From Thermodesulfatator sp. (lineage in GTDB: Bacteria; Desulfobacterota; Thermodesulfobacteria; Thermodesulfobacteriales; Thermodesulfobacteriaceae): 61,974 nt of DNA. A program made the translations under genes and the position numbers. The stretch covers positions 1-61,974 of the forward strand of contig JAMOQE010000013.1 of NCBI GenBank assembly GCA_027064165.1. The letters run 5' to 3'. A model generated the notes under the pieces. That model was not told the DNA's origin. It made no database searches and worked only from the letters and a program-made list of their open reading frames with translations. Shown here piece by piece: positions 44,920 to 54,283 of this stretch. Each line of letters opens with the position of its first letter. The stretch's first letter is position 1.

Positions 44920-46372
44920 CCTTAGCTCCGTATTTTTCCAATACAAAGTCAATAGCTTCTTCCCTGGTTCTTATTCTACCGGCAAGGGCTTCAACTTCCA
45001 CATCCTCAAGTATTTTTTTAAAAATAGGCCCGGGTTTAAAACCAAGCTTTATAAGATCGTGTCCTGTAATCAGCCTGGGTTTCTTTTTCTTTTCCTCAAG
45101 TTCTTTTTTTAACTCAAACAACTCACAAAAAAATGCCTTTAATCTCTCCTCGTAATCAGGCTCTTTGTCAGGCCCCCTGCTGGCAAGAGAGTCTGCCATG
45201 GCAACCACAAAAAGCCCTTCAAGATGCGGCACATCTCTTAAAAGATTCCTTTTAGCCCTGAGAGTAAGCCTTCCAGCCTCTTTTTCGTTTAAAAGATGCA
45301 CCGGCCTCATGTGAGCTCTGACGAGAAGGCAAACCATATCAATTATATCTCCCTTAAACCTCCACCTCTCTCCCATCTCTCTGAAAAGCTCTGCAGAAAC
45401 CTTTTCATGGCCGTAAAAAGTAATCCTTTTTTCTCCGTTTTCCTCTTTTTCAGCAAAAGTATAACCCTTACCAAGATCATGAAAAAGACTTGCAAGTTTT
45501 ACGCTCACCACAAAGTCCTCGTCCTGAGGAAGGGTGTGAAGCACAGGAGAAAGAAATTCCTCTGGCTTTTTAAGAATTTCTTCTGCCCACCCCAGGGACT
45601 CCATCATGTGTCCCCACACATCAAGATGATGAAAACCAGGTTGAGGAACTCCCTTGCACTCTTTAATTTCGGGAAAAACTTCTTCAAGCACCCCATCCTC
45701 ATCCATCAATTTAAAGCACTCATAAGCCCTCTCTGAAACAAGAATTCTCATAAGTTCATAGTTTACCCTTTCAGGAGAGCAGAGCACAAGGAGCTTTTTG
45801 TTTCTGGCAAACATAGCCCTGGTCAGGGCTTCTATTTCTCCAAAGCCCTCTGCAAAAAAACGATAACCCCTTAAAATCCTTAAAGGATCCTGCTGTATAT
45901 TATCTTCAGAAATAGCCCGAATTATTTTTTCTTGAATATCCTTTAGCCCTCCCAGAGGATCAATAAAGGAAAAGGCTTCCTTTTTAAAAAGCTCTTTTAC
46001 CGGAAGAGCAAAGGCATTTATGGTAAAATCCCTTTGTCTAAGATCATCTTCAATAGAACCTCCTTTAAGCTCAGTGAAGTCCAGGGTAAAATCCTTCCCT
46101 GCCACCCTGAATATACCAAAAATTCGTGAAAGAGGTACAAATTTAAGACCAAGCTTTTCTGCAGCAAATTGGGCAAAGTTTTCTGCATTTTTTAAAGCAA
46201 AGTCAAGGTCAAAAATTTTGCGCTCAAAAAAAAGATCTCTCAGACATCCTCCAACAAGATAAAAGTCTTCTCTAAATCTAAACTTTCGCAAAAGTAAAAA
46301 AAGCCTATTTTTTACCTCAGAATTTATTCCAAGACTTTGCCAAAAACTCTTAGAATCCAACTTATTTCTCAA
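44909..46372 (-). CDS. CCA-type tRNA nucleotidyltransferase, copy 2, with HD domain
   Basis: A 487-residue class II nucleotidyltransferase. It has YLVGGCLRDLFF (38-49), the metal-binding DLD (55-57), RQRDFTINAFAL, QQDPLRILRGYRFF and SPERVNYELMRIL. An HD domain (LFHDLGKGY, about 297) follows, and the C-terminus ends with LITGHDLIKLGFKPGPIF. It differs from copy 1 (14399-15715) in having the HD domain and the ERxxxEL segment. It may be the CC-adding or full CCA-adding enzyme. The start is a TTG without a clear Shine-Dalgarno; another TTG at 46360 is possible. Confidence 0.87.
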   Translation of the reverse strand: MRNKLDSKSFWQSLGINSEVKNRLFLLLRKFRFREDFYLVGGCLRDLFFERKIFDLDFALKNAENFAQFAAEKLGLKFVPLSRIFGIFRVAGKDFTLDFTELKGGSIEDDLRQRDFTINAFALPVKELFKKEAFSFIDPLGGLKDIQEKIIRAISEDNIQQDPLRILRGYRFFAEGFGEIEALTRAMFARNKKLLVLCSPERVNYELMRILVSERAYECFKLMDEDGVLEEVFPEIKECKGVPQPGFHHLDVWGHMMESLGWAEEILKKPEEFLSPVLHTLPQDEDFVVSVKLASLFHDLGKGYTFAEKEENGEKRITFYGHEKVSAELFREMGERWRFKGDIIDMVCLLVRAHMRPVHLLNEKEAGRLTLRAKRNLLRDVPHLEGLFVVAMADSLASRGPDKEPDYEERLKAFFCELFELKKELEEKKKKPRLITGHDLIKLGFKPGPIFKKILEDVEVEALAGRIRTREEAIDFVLEKYGAKDEV

Positions 46373-46453
46373 GAAGTTACAAGGTTAGCATTTTTTATAA
46401 CTTTAATTTATTTTATCATAACCAATAACTCGTCGCAAACTGTAATAAAAAAC
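46373..46453. other. AT-rich spacer between rplQ terminator and copy 2 nucleotidyltransferase
   Basis: This about 80-bp spacer should hold the promoter of the lon-clp operon (minus strand). AT-rich -10-like boxes such as TATGAT occur, but no -35 at a standard distance could be fixed. Confidence 0.4.
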
Positions 46454-46491
46454 TTTTCCCCACACCTTAGGAAAAAGAAGTGTGGGGAAAA
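46443..46491 (-). terminator. Intrinsic terminator of the ribosomal superoperon
   Basis: On the minus strand TTTTCCCCACAC pairs with GTGTGGGGAAAA across 46454-46491, followed by GTTTTTTATTA. It lies 22 bp after the rplQ stop and is the strongest hairpin in the window. Confidence 0.9.
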
Positions 46492-46513
46492 ATTTTATAA
46501 AATTTTGTTAAAA

Positions 46514-47089
46514 TTATTCCTTAGATTCTTGAACTTCAGAAGACGCTTCTTGAGTACTTTCCTGAGTCTGAGCCTCTACAGTCTCTTCCTGAGATTTTTC
46601 TTCTTTTGTCTGCTCTTTTGCCTCTTCTTTTGGCTCCTCTTTTATCAAGCCATATTCTTTCTTCTTCCTTTTAATAAATTCATTTACTTTTTTAAGCCTT
46701 TCTTTCTTTATTTTAGAGGGCTTGGTAGAAATTTTTTCCTCCACAAGCTCAACTATTGCCATCATGGCAGCATCACCACGCCTTGGACCAAGCTTGATCA
46801 CCCTTGTATATCCACCAGGCCTGTCCAGATACTTCTCCCTGAGCTCGGTAAAAAGCTTCCTTACTACGGCTTTATCCCTTATAAACCCTAAAGCCCTTCT
46901 CCTTGAGGCAAGATCACCCCTTTTTGCCAAGGTAATCATTTTATCAGCTACCCTTCTAAGCTCCTTTGCCTTAGCAAGAGTGGTAGTGATTCTTCCATAT
47001 TTAAAGAGATCTGTAACCTGATTTCTTAAAATAGCCCGGTGATGCTCTGTATCTGTACCAAGTCTTCTACTAACTTTTCTGTGTCTCAT
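46514..47089 (-). CDS. rplQ: Ribosomal protein L17 with acidic C-terminal tail
   Basis: A 191-residue large-subunit protein. Residues 1-120 are the normal L17 domain (MRHRKVSRRLGTDTEHHRA, LGPRRGDAAMMAIVELV). About 60 extra residues follow: first basic, then a low-complexity stretch rich in Glu, Gln, Thr and Ser (about 150-191). The tail resembles a disordered linker. It is the last gene of the superoperon. Confidence 0.95.
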   Translation of the reverse strand: MRHRKVSRRLGTDTEHHRAILRNQVTDLFKYGRITTTLAKAKELRRVADKMITLAKRGDLASRRRALGFIRDKAVVRKLFTELREKYLDRPGGYTRVIKLGPRRGDAAMMAIVELVEEKISTKPSKIKKERLKKVNEFIKRKKKEYGLIKEEPKEEAKEQTKEEKSQEETVEAQTQESTQEASSEVQESKE

Positions 47090-47119
47090 CTCTCCCCTCT
47101 CCTTTAAGTTTTCTAATCT

Positions 47120-48085
47120 TTAGACCTTAGGAGACTTCCATTTTATATCCGTCATACCCAATTTAAGATTTAATTTACCCAACTTTTCTATTATCTCATC
47201 AAGGGACTTCTTTCCAAAACTCCTTAACTTCAAAAGTTCTGTTTCTGTCTTCTGTACCAGCTGTCCAATATAATTAATACCTGCTCCTTTAAGACAATTA
47301 TAAGCTCTTCCAGAAAGTTCAAGCTCCTCTATAGGAAGATTCAATATATTGTTCAAAGAATTAGCTTCTTTTTCCTGAGATTCTATTTCTATCTTTTCAT
47401 CTCCAAGAAATACTGCAAGCTGATCTATCAAAATACGGGCAGCCTGAGTTAAAGCTTCTTTGGGTTCAATAGTCCCATCAGTATATATTTCAAGCACTAA
47501 GCTGTCATAATCACTGCTCTTTGCCACCCTTGCAGGATTTACCACAAAATTTACCTTCACTATAGGAGAAAAAATAGCATCTACTAAAATTACTCCTATT
47601 TCATGATTTTTATCGTACTCCGCAGGCACATATCCTCTTCCACGCTCAACCTTAAGCTCCATGGAAAGGCGTCCATCCGCAGAAAGAGTAGCAATGTGAT
47701 GCTCAGGATTTACTATTTCTCCTGCATCTCCTACTTCAATGTCTCCTGCCTTTACTTCTCCCTCTCCACTTTTCTCAAGTTTAAAATAAAACGGACCCTC
47801 CCCTTCAAGCTTAAATCTTACCCCTTTCAAATTAAGTACAATCTCTGTGACATCTTCCTGTACCCCATCTAAACTGGTAAATTCATGGGGAGCACCCTCT
47901 ATTTTAACTTCTGTAATGGCATAACCAGGAATAGAAGAAAGTAAAACCCTTCTCAAAGCATTGCCTAAGGTAATACCATAACCTCTTTCTAAAGGCTCAA
48001 TAATAAACTTTCCATAATAAGGAAAATTGCTATCCTCATGAGTCTTTATTTCTTCTGGTTTTATAAGCTCCACTCCCCTATTCAT
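47120..48085 (-). CDS. rpoA: RNA polymerase alpha subunit
   Basis: A 321-residue subunit. The N-terminal domain for assembly has NALRRVLLSSIPGYAI, and the C-terminal domain (about 245-310) for UP-element and activator contact has LELSGRAYNCLKGAGINYIGQL and LRSFGKKSLDEI. The order rpsD-rpoA-rplQ is canonical. Confidence 0.97.
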   Translation of the reverse strand: MNRGVELIKPEEIKTHEDSNFPYYGKFIIEPLERGYGITLGNALRRVLLSSIPGYAITEVKIEGAPHEFTSLDGVQEDVTEIVLNLKGVRFKLEGEGPFYFKLEKSGEGEVKAGDIEVGDAGEIVNPEHHIATLSADGRLSMELKVERGRGYVPAEYDKNHEIGVILVDAIFSPIVKVNFVVNPARVAKSSDYDSLVLEIYTDGTIEPKEALTQAARILIDQLAVFLGDEKIEIESQEKEANSLNNILNLPIEELELSGRAYNCLKGAGINYIGQLVQKTETELLKLRSFGKKSLDEIIEKLGKLNLKLGMTDIKWKSPKV

Positions 48086-48142
48086 CGGTTTTTTACCTCT
48101 TTATTAATTTTTTGTTATGTTAAAAGCCCTGATAAAAGCCTT

Positions 48143-48775
48143 TTATCTGGAATAAAACTCAATAATATAACTCTCATGAATAGGCATAGTAATGTCTTCT
48201 CTGGTAGGTAGAGACCTTACCACACCTTTAAAATTCTGTGCATCCAGCTCCAACCAGGCAGGAATTCCTCTCCTTGCCACTGTTTCAAGACTCTCCTGAA
48301 TTTGAGGATTGTTCCTGTACTTCTCTTTTAACTCTATTACATCTCCAGGTTTAACCAGAAAAGAAGGAATATCCACATCCCTACCATTCACCTTGAAAAA
48401 GCCATGATTTACATATTGCCTTGCCTGAGCACGAGACACAGCAAAACCAAGCCTGTAAACTACATTGTCAAGCCTTCTCTCAAGGAGCTGAAGCAGATTA
48501 TGGCCTGCCTGCCCTTTCATCCTTGTGGCCATTTCATAATACTTTCTCATCTGTTTCTCAGAAACACCATAAATTCTCTTTACTTTCTGCTTCTCTCTCA
48601 AACGCACTCCGTAGTCAGAAAGCTTTATCCTTATCTGTTGAGGACCATGCTGCCCTGGCGGATAACTCCTCCTTTCAAAAGGACATTTATCTGTATAGCA
48701 TCTCTCACCTTTCAAAAAAAGCTTCATACCTTCTCTTCTACAAAGCCTGCATCTGGGACCAGTATATCTCGCCAC
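48143..48775 (-). CDS. rpsD: Ribosomal protein S4
   Basis: A 210-residue assembly protein of the small subunit. The N-terminus carries four Cys (CRLCRREG and CYTDKCPF), the zinc-binding form of S4. The S4 RNA-binding domain contains [16 protein letters not shown] 57-bp gap before rpoA contains a small inverted repeat but no terminator tract. Confidence 0.97.
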   Translation of the reverse strand: MARYTGPRCRLCRREGMKLFLKGERCYTDKCPFERRSYPPGQHGPQQIRIKLSDYGVRLREKQKVKRIYGVSEKQMRKYYEMATRMKGQAGHNLLQLLERRLDNVVYRLGFAVSRAQARQYVNHGFFKVNGRDVDIPSFLVKPGDVIELKEKYRNNPQIQESLETVARRGIPAWLELDAQNFKGVVRSLPTREDITMPIHESYIIEFYSR

Positions 48776-48796
48776 CTCTTCCCCCTCCTTTAAAAT

Positions 48797-49177
48797 TTAT
48801 ACTCTTCTCCTCTTAGGTGGACGACACCCATCATGAGGAATTGGAGTAACATCTTTAATCACTGTAATTTTCAGCCCGGACCCCTGAAGTGCTCTTAAAG
48901 CTGCCTCTCTTCCAGGACCAGGCCCTTTTACATATACCCACACTTCTTTCAAGCCATAAGCCTGAGCCTTTTTAAGGGCTGATTGCATGGCAAGCTGGGC
49001 TGCAAAAGGAGTCCCCTTCCGGGTACCTTTAAAACCTTCTGTTCCCCCACTGGCCCAGGCAATAGTATTGCCCTGCCTATCAGTAATAGTAACTATCGTA
49101 TTATTAAAAGTAGAATGAATGTGTATTATGCCCTGACTTACCGTCTTTTTTACTTTTTTTCTCCTGGGTCTTGCCAC
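48797..49177 (-). CDS. rpsK: Ribosomal protein S11
   Basis: A 126-residue small-subunit platform protein. It has the conserved [13 protein letters not shown], the [14 protein letters not shown] stretch and the C-terminal [18 protein letters not shown]. Length is standard, and it lies 20 bp after rpsM. Confidence 0.97.
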   Translation of the reverse strand: MARPRRKKVKKTVSQGIIHIHSTFNNTIVTITDRQGNTIAWASGGTEGFKGTRKGTPFAAQLAMQSALKKAQAYGLKEVWVYVKGPGPGREAALRALQGSGLKITVIKDVTPIPHDGCRPPKRRRV

Positions 49178-49197
49178 CTCAAAACCTCCCTAAGCTT

Positions 49198-49572
49198 TTA
49201 TTTTTTCTTCTTTCTTCTAAGAGAACCAAGCCTTGGTCCCTTCCTTGTTCTGGCATTGGAACGGGTCTTCTGTCCCCTCACAGGAAGGCCCATTCTATGC
49301 CTGAGTCCTCTATAACAGCCAATATCCATAAGACGCTTTATGTTCTGACGCACTTCTTTCCTCAAGTCACCCTCTACCTTGTACTCCTTCTCTATAATCT
49401 GACGCAGACGATTAAGTTCATCCTCAGTAAGATCCTTTACCTTTTTAAACCAGTCTATTCCAGCTTTCGTACATGCCTTCTGTGCAAGAGTTCTTCCTAC
49501 TCCATAAATATAAGTAAGTGCAATCTCCACAGGCTTTCTCTCAGGAATGTTCACACCTGCAATCTTGGGCAT
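49198..49572 (-). CDS. rpsM: Ribosomal protein S13
   Basis: A 124-residue small-subunit head protein that touches the P-site tRNA and 50S bridges. It has the N-terminal [20 protein letters not shown], the helix-two-turn-helix core and the basic tail with [20 protein letters not shown]. Confidence 0.97.
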   Translation of the reverse strand: MPKIAGVNIPERKPVEIALTYIYGVGRTLAQKACTKAGIDWFKKVKDLTEDELNRLRQIIEKEYKVEGDLRKEVRQNIKRLMDIGCYRGLRHRMGLPVRGQKTRSNARTRKGPRLGSLRRKKKK

Positions 49573-49583
49573 AATCTACCTCC

Positions 49584-49697
49584 TTAACCCTGCCTTTGTT
49601 TGTGCTTGGGAATCTCACAAATAACCCTTACAACGCCTTTTCTTCTAATTATTTTGCATTTCCTGCATCTTTTTTTTACAGAAGGACTCACCTTCAT
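49584..49697 (-). CDS. rpmJ: Ribosomal protein L36
   Basis: A short gene of 37 residues found by direct translation between infA and rpsM. It has [20 protein letters not shown] and then [13 protein letters not shown]. The three Cys and one His form the usual zinc site. The ATG overlaps the infA stop by 1 bp (TAATG). Confidence 0.96.
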   Translation of the reverse strand: MKVSPSVKKRCRKCKIIRRKGVVRVICEIPKHKQRQG

Positions 49698-49945
49698 TAC
49701 TTACCCCTCCTTTTTTGATAGTCTTTTTTAGTCCCTCTATAAACTATTCGTCCCCGGGTAAGATCATAGGGAGAAACCTCCACCACTACAGAATCCCCCG
49801 GGAGTATCCTTATATAATACATCCTCATCTTTCCTGAAATATGGGCAAGTACAGTACCGCCTGTTTCAAGCTCTACTTTAAACATAGCATTTGGTAATGC
49901 CTCAAGCACCTTACCTTCAAGTAAAATTACATCTTCCTTAGCCAT
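49697..49945 (-). CDS. infA: Translation initiation factor IF-1
   Basis: An 82-residue S1/OB-fold protein that binds the A site of the small subunit during initiation. It has the typical [20 protein letters not shown] and LTRGRIVYR. The last ten residues ([10 protein letters not shown]) extend slightly beyond the common 72-residue form. It lies between map and rpmJ in the standard order. Confidence 0.96.
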   Translation of the reverse strand: MAKEDVILLEGKVLEALPNAMFKVELETGGTVLAHISGKMRMYYIRILPGDSVVVEVSPYDLTRGRIVYRGTKKDYQKRRGK

Positions 49946-49948
49946 AGC

Positions 49949-50707
49949 TCACACCCTTGAAAGAATTTCTGGCCCTTTTGGAGTAACCGCTATAGAATGC
50001 TCAAAATGAGCAGCAAGGCTTCCATCTCTGGTTACTGCCGTCCAGCCATCCTCCAGTATTTTTACCCTCCAGTCCCCGGCACTTACCATAGGCTCTATGG
50101 CAAGCGTCATTCCGATCTCTATCCTTGGCCCCCTGCCAGGTTTGCCAAAATTCGGCACCTCAGGTGGCTCGTGAAGATTCCTTCCAACCCCATGCCCTAC
50201 AAACTCCCTTATCACTCCAAAACCAGAAGATTCTACATAGCTCTGAATGGCATAAGAAATATCCCCTATTCTATTTCCAAACCTTGCTTTCTCAATTCCT
50301 CTATAAAGAGCCTCCTCTGTAACTTTCATCAAACGCTCAGCCTCTTCAGAAACCTTACCCACCGGCACAGTAATAGCTGCATCTCCATAATATCCTTCAT
50401 AAATAACACCAAAATCAAAGCTTACTATATCTCCCTCTTTAAGCACTCTATCTTCTCTTGGCATGCCATGAACTACTTCTTCGTTTATAGAAACACAAAG
50501 GGCATAGGGATACCCCCTATACCCTTTAAAAGCAGGCTTCACCTTTTTCTTCTCACAAATTTTAAGGGCAAGTTCCTCAAATTCAAGGGTTGTCTTGCCT
50601 GGTTCTACTTCCTCCTTTAGGCTAAGAAGAACTTCCATTACAATAGCATTTGCTTTTCTTAAAAGCTCTATCTCCCAAGAATTCTTGAGTATTGGCCTTC
50701 TAAGCAA
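49949..50707 (-). CDS. map: Methionine aminopeptidase, type I
   Basis: A 252-residue metalloenzyme that removes the N-terminal Met from nascent proteins. It has the five-ligand pattern of the pita-bread fold: Asp in SFDFGVIYEGYYGDAA, His in FVGHGVGRNLHEPP, Glu in AIEPMVSAG and Glu in HFEHSIAVT. Located after adk, as in many bacteria. Confidence 0.96.
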   Translation of the reverse strand: MLRRPILKNSWEIELLRKANAIVMEVLLSLKEEVEPGKTTLEFEELALKICEKKKVKPAFKGYRGYPYALCVSINEEVVHGMPREDRVLKEGDIVSFDFGVIYEGYYGDAAITVPVGKVSEEAERLMKVTEEALYRGIEKARFGNRIGDISYAIQSYVESSGFGVIREFVGHGVGRNLHEPPEVPNFGKPGRGPRIEIGMTLAIEPMVSAGDWRVKILEDGWTAVTRDGSLAAHFEHSIAVTPKGPEILSRV

Positions 50708-50710
50708 TCT

Positions 50711-51361
50711 TTACTTCTTTCCTTCTAAAATATTAATAATCTCCTGGGTAATCTCTTCTATACTCTTTGTTCCATCAATTTCAACCAGAATACCTTTCTT
50801 CTTATAATACTCAATCAAAGGTGCAGTAGACTCGTGATAAACCTTAAGCCTGTTTCTTACTGTTTCCTCATTATCATCAGGCCTCTGATAAAGTTCACCA
50901 CCACAAACATCGCACTTTCCTTCCACCTTGGGAGGCTTGAATTTTATATGATACATCATTCCGCAATTTTTACAAGTTCTCCTACCTGTAATTCTGAGAA
51001 CGAGTTCATCATCAGGAACAACAAGCGCCAAAGCAAACTCAAGCTTCTTGCCCATCTCCTCAAGCATCTTGTCAAGTGCCTCTGCCTGTGCCACTGTCCT
51101 GGGAAAACCGTCCAGGATAAAACCCTTCTGAGCATCCGGCTGACTGAGCCTCTCCTTCACCATTCCCAGAATAATTTCATCAGGCACAAGCTGGCCCTTA
51201 TCCATATACTCTTTGGCCTTCTTTCCAAGCTCAGTGCCTTTTTTTACATGTTCTCGGAGCATATCACCAGTAGAAATCTGAGGAATTCCATACTTTTCCA
51301 CCAAAATTTTGGCCTGAGTACCTTTTCCTGCCCCTGGTGGTCCTAAAAATACTATATTCAT
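50711..51361 (-). CDS. adk: Adenylate kinase
   Basis: A 216-residue enzyme catalysing ATP + AMP = 2 ADP. It has the P-loop GPPGAGKGTQ, the AMP-binding DGFPRTVAQAE and a long LID with a zinc-binding four-Cys site (CKNC and CDVC), the form common in Gram-positive and thermophilic bacteria. It follows secY by 12 bp. Confidence 0.97.
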   Translation of the reverse strand: MNIVFLGPPGAGKGTQAKILVEKYGIPQISTGDMLREHVKKGTELGKKAKEYMDKGQLVPDEIILGMVKERLSQPDAQKGFILDGFPRTVAQAEALDKMLEEMGKKLEFALALVVPDDELVLRITGRRTCKNCGMMYHIKFKPPKVEGKCDVCGGELYQRPDDNEETVRNRLKVYHESTAPLIEYYKKKGILVEIDGTKSIEEITQEIINILEGKK

Positions 51362-51373
51362 CTTTCCACCCCC

Positions 51374-52723
51374 TTATTTAACTTTAATCTTGCTATGCCT
51401 TATAAGTGTATCGTATTGTCTGCTTAAAAGATGTGCCTCAAGCTGTGCCATAAGATCCATAGCAACTCCCACTACAATGAGAAGGGAGGTACCTCCAAAA
51501 TAAAACGGTAATCCAAGGTTCTTTATAAGAAAACTGGGAAGTACACAAATAAAGGCTACATAAATTGCTCCAATAAGCGTAATTCTATTTAAAACTTTAT
51601 CTAAAAACTCTTCTGTAGCCTTTCCCGGACGAATTCCAGGGATAAAACCACCCCACTTCTTCAAGTTATCTGCCACTTCTTTTGGATTAAAAATCACAGC
51701 TGTATAAAAATAACAAAAAAAGATAATAAGAATCGCATAAATTACTTCATAAAGCACTGTACCAAACCTGAAAAAACTTGCAAAGTGTCTTACCGCAGGA
51801 ATAGGAAAAAACTGAGAAATGGTGGTAGGAAACATCAATATTGAAGAAGCAAAAATAGGAGGAATCACACCAGCTGTATTCACCTTAAGGGGAAGATAGG
51901 TAGTTTGCCCACCTACCACCTGCCTACCCACCTGGCGCCTGGCATAATGAATTGGCACCCTCCTATGGGCAAGCTCCATAAAACAGGTAAATACAAGAAT
52001 AGCAAAAAGCAATACCAAAATAAAAAGAAGCCCTACTAAAGAAAATTCACCTGTCTGGACAAATTTAAGGGTTCTTCCAATTGCCGGGAAAAGCCCTGCT
52101 ACAATTCCAGCAAAAATGATTACTGAAATCCCGTTTCCAATTCCATGCTCTGTCATCTGTTCTCCAAGCCAGACAAGAAACATAGTTCCTGCTGTAAGGC
52201 TGAGCATGGTAGTAACCCTGAAAGTCCAGCCTGGTTCAATTACTACAGGCACTCCATTAGGAGCCACCATCCTCTCAAGTCCGAGAGCAATACCCAAACC
52301 CTGCACCATACAGATAAAAAGCGTAAGATACCTTGTGTAATAGGCAAGTTTCTTTTTACCTTCAGGCCCTTCCTGATAAAGCTCTTTAATCTCCGGAAAA
52401 ACTACTGTCATAAGCTGCAAAATAATTGAAGCACTAATGTAAGGCATAACTCCAAGGGCACAGATGGAAAACCTCCTCAATGCTCCACCTGAAAAAATAT
52501 CTAAAAAACCAAAAATTGTACCCGCCGCCTTCTGAAAAAGGCTCAAAAAAGCCTCAACATTAATCCCCGGGGTGGGAATATGCACAGCAAATCTATAAAT
52601 AGCAAGCCCTAAAAATAAAAAAAATAAACGTCTCTTAAGCTCCGGGATGTTAGCCAAACTAAGAATATCTTCAGGCGATGTCTTAGGTCTCCTCAATGCT
52701 CGGTTCTCCAAATTGGCTCTCAA
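51374..52723 (-). CDS. secY: Protein translocase subunit SecY
   Basis: A 449-residue, ten-helix channel of the Sec pathway in the inner membrane. It has the family signatures near helix 2 (GGALRRFSICALGVMPYISA, the plug region) and NLKKWGGFIPGIRPG in the later cytoplasmic loop. It starts one base after the rplO stop. Confidence 0.97.
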   Translation of the reverse strand: MRANLENRALRRPKTSPEDILSLANIPELKRRLFFLFLGLAIYRFAVHIPTPGINVEAFLSLFQKAAGTIFGFLDIFSGGALRRFSICALGVMPYISASIILQLMTVVFPEIKELYQEGPEGKKKLAYYTRYLTLFICMVQGLGIALGLERMVAPNGVPVVIEPGWTFRVTTMLSLTAGTMFLVWLGEQMTEHGIGNGISVIIFAGIVAGLFPAIGRTLKFVQTGEFSLVGLLFILVLLFAILVFTCFMELAHRRVPIHYARRQVGRQVVGGQTTYLPLKVNTAGVIPPIFASSILMFPTTISQFFPIPAVRHFASFFRFGTVLYEVIYAILIIFFCYFYTAVIFNPKEVADNLKKWGGFIPGIRPGKATEEFLDKVLNRITLIGAIYVAFICVLPSFLIKNLGLPFYFGGTSLLIVVGVAMDLMAQLEAHLLSRQYDTLIRHSKIKVK

Positions 52724-53182
52724 TTAGCTTTCAAGCTCTACCTTTCCACCGGCCTTTTCAATTTTTTCCCTGGCACTTTTAGAAATGGCATGCACTTTTA
52801 CAGTAAGAGGAAAATCTATCTCTCCGTCTCCTAAGACTTTTACCTTTACATTTTTGCCCTTAACCAGGCCCCTGGCCTTAAGACTCTCCAAATCCACCAC
52901 CTCGTTTGCCTGAAACTTCCTTACCAGGTCTTTTATATTCACTACCTCATAATAGACCTTAAATGGATTGGTAAAACCTACCTTGGGAAGTTTTCTGTAA
53001 ATAGGTGTCTGCCCACCCTCAAACCAGGGCTTTATATCCGGGCTCTTTCTGGCTTTCTGCCCTTTATGTCCACGACAGGAAGTCTTTCCATGACCTGAAC
53101 CGTGCCCACGCCCTACCCTCTTTTCCCTATGCCTTGAACCAGGAAAAGGCTTTAAATCATCAAGTTTTATTACCTTATCCAT
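52724..53182 (-). CDS. rplO: Ribosomal protein L15
   Basis: A 152-residue large-subunit protein. It has the Gly-rich N-terminus [20 protein letters not shown] and the C-terminal [19 protein letters not shown]. It overlaps rpmD by 8 bp. Confidence 0.97.
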   Translation of the reverse strand: MDKVIKLDDLKPFPGSRHREKRVGRGHGSGHGKTSCRGHKGQKARKSPDIKPWFEGGQTPIYRKLPKVGFTNPFKVYYEVVNIKDLVRKFQANEVVDLESLKARGLVKGKNVKVKVLGDGEIDFPLTVKVHAISKSAREKIEKAGGKVELES

Positions 53183-53360
53183 CTACCTCCTCCACCTTTA
53201 CCAAGTGTTCTACTTTTCTTATAAGACCACGGATGCAGGGATTATCCTCCCTTATAACACTTTGTCCTATTTTTTTTAACCCTAATCCCTTAAGGCACTC
53301 CCTCTGATTGGGAGTTCTATGATAACGGCTCCTGACAAGGGTTATTTTGAGTTTCTTCAT
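53175..53360 (-). CDS. rpmD: Ribosomal protein L30
   Basis: A 61-residue large-subunit protein with the family core [17 protein letters not shown] and [10 protein letters not shown]. It overlaps both rpsE (4 bp) and rplO (8 bp), so translation is coupled. Confidence 0.96.
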   Translation of the reverse strand: MKKLKITLVRSRYHRTPNQRECLKGLGLKKIGQSVIREDNPCIRGLIRKVEHLVKVEEVDG

Positions 53361-53860
53361 GACCTCACCCTCTCAAGGATTTCTTCTACAGTTTTACCAC
53401 GCTTTTTGGCAACATATTCAATTGATTGAAGCTCTGAAAGAGCTTTAAAAGTAGCCTTAACCAGGTTATGAGGATTACTGCTACCAATACACTTAGTAAC
53501 AATGTCCGTTATTCCTGCAGCATCCATAATAGCACGCACCGTTCCACCAGCAATAACTCCTGTTCCAGACTTAGCAGGCTTAAGAAGAACCTTCGTTGCC
53601 CCAAATTTGCTCATTATTGTGTGAGGGATTGTCCCTTTTACTATAGGCACAGTAATCATATTCTTTTTGGCCTTTTCAATGCCTTTTCTTATGGCATCAG
53701 GCACCTCTGGTGCCTTGCCAAGGCCATATCCCACCTTTCCCTTTCCATCTCCCACTATCACCAGGGCAGAAAACCTGAGCCTTTTTCCTCCTTTGGTAAC
53801 CTTGGTAACCCTGCTTATTTGTATAATTTTTTCAATAAATTCCTCTCCTACCTTAGCCAA
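53357..53860 (-). CDS. rpsE: Ribosomal protein S5
   Basis: A 167-residue small-subunit protein important for decoding accuracy. The N-terminal double-stranded RNA-binding domain has [19 protein letters not shown], and the C-terminal domain has [18 protein letters not shown]. Confidence 0.97.
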   Translation of the reverse strand: MAKVGEEFIEKIIQISRVTKVTKGGKRLRFSALVIVGDGKGKVGYGLGKAPEVPDAIRKGIEKAKKNMITVPIVKGTIPHTIMSKFGATKVLLKPAKSGTGVIAGGTVRAIMDAAGITDIVTKCIGSSNPHNLVKATFKALSELQSIEYVAKKRGKTVEEILERVRS

Positions 53861-53884
53861 AGCCGCCTCCCTCCTCTTTTAGTG

Positions 53885-54262
53885 TTAAAATTCTAAACCT
53901 GCAGCCCTTGCTGCATCTGCCAAGGCCTTAATCCTGCCGTGGTACTTAAAACCACCACGATCAAAACATACTTTTTTAATACCCTTCTCAAGGGCCTTCT
54001 TAGCAATAAGCTCTCCTACCGCCTTTGCAACCTCTGTCTTTCCACCCTTTGCCTTAAGTTCTTCCCACTTCTCCCTTACTTCAGGAGAAAGCGAAGAAGC
54101 AGCTACAAGAGTATGCCCAATAGTATCATCTATAATCTGGGCATAAATATGCTTACAACTCTTATAAACAGACAACCTTGGCCTCTCTGGGGTACCAAAA
54201 ATCTTTTTTCTAACCCTTTTTTTTCTTCTAAGTCTTGCTGCTACCTTTTTTTCAGGCCTCAT
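53885..54262 (-). CDS. rplR: Ribosomal protein L18
   Basis: A 125-residue 5S rRNA-binding protein. It has [18 protein letters not shown] and the C-terminal [20 protein letters not shown]. Length and position are standard. Confidence 0.97.
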   Translation of the reverse strand: MRPEKKVAARLRRKKRVRKKIFGTPERPRLSVYKSCKHIYAQIIDDTIGHTLVAASSLSPEVREKWEELKAKGGKTEVAKAVGELIAKKALEKGIKKVCFDRGGFKYHGRIKALADAARAAGLEF

Positions 54263-54283
54263 AAACAGACTCCCCTCTCCAAA

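Noticed and set aside
46337-46891. 184-codon plus-strand frame that looks membrane-like
   Set aside because: The Phe/Leu-rich stretch is the reverse reading of the Lys/Glu-rich L17 tail and the terminator; not a gene.
48110-48142. Small inverted repeat between rpsD and rpoA
   Set aside because: The stem is short and AT-rich and no T-tract follows; it is unlikely to be a terminator inside the ribosomal operon.
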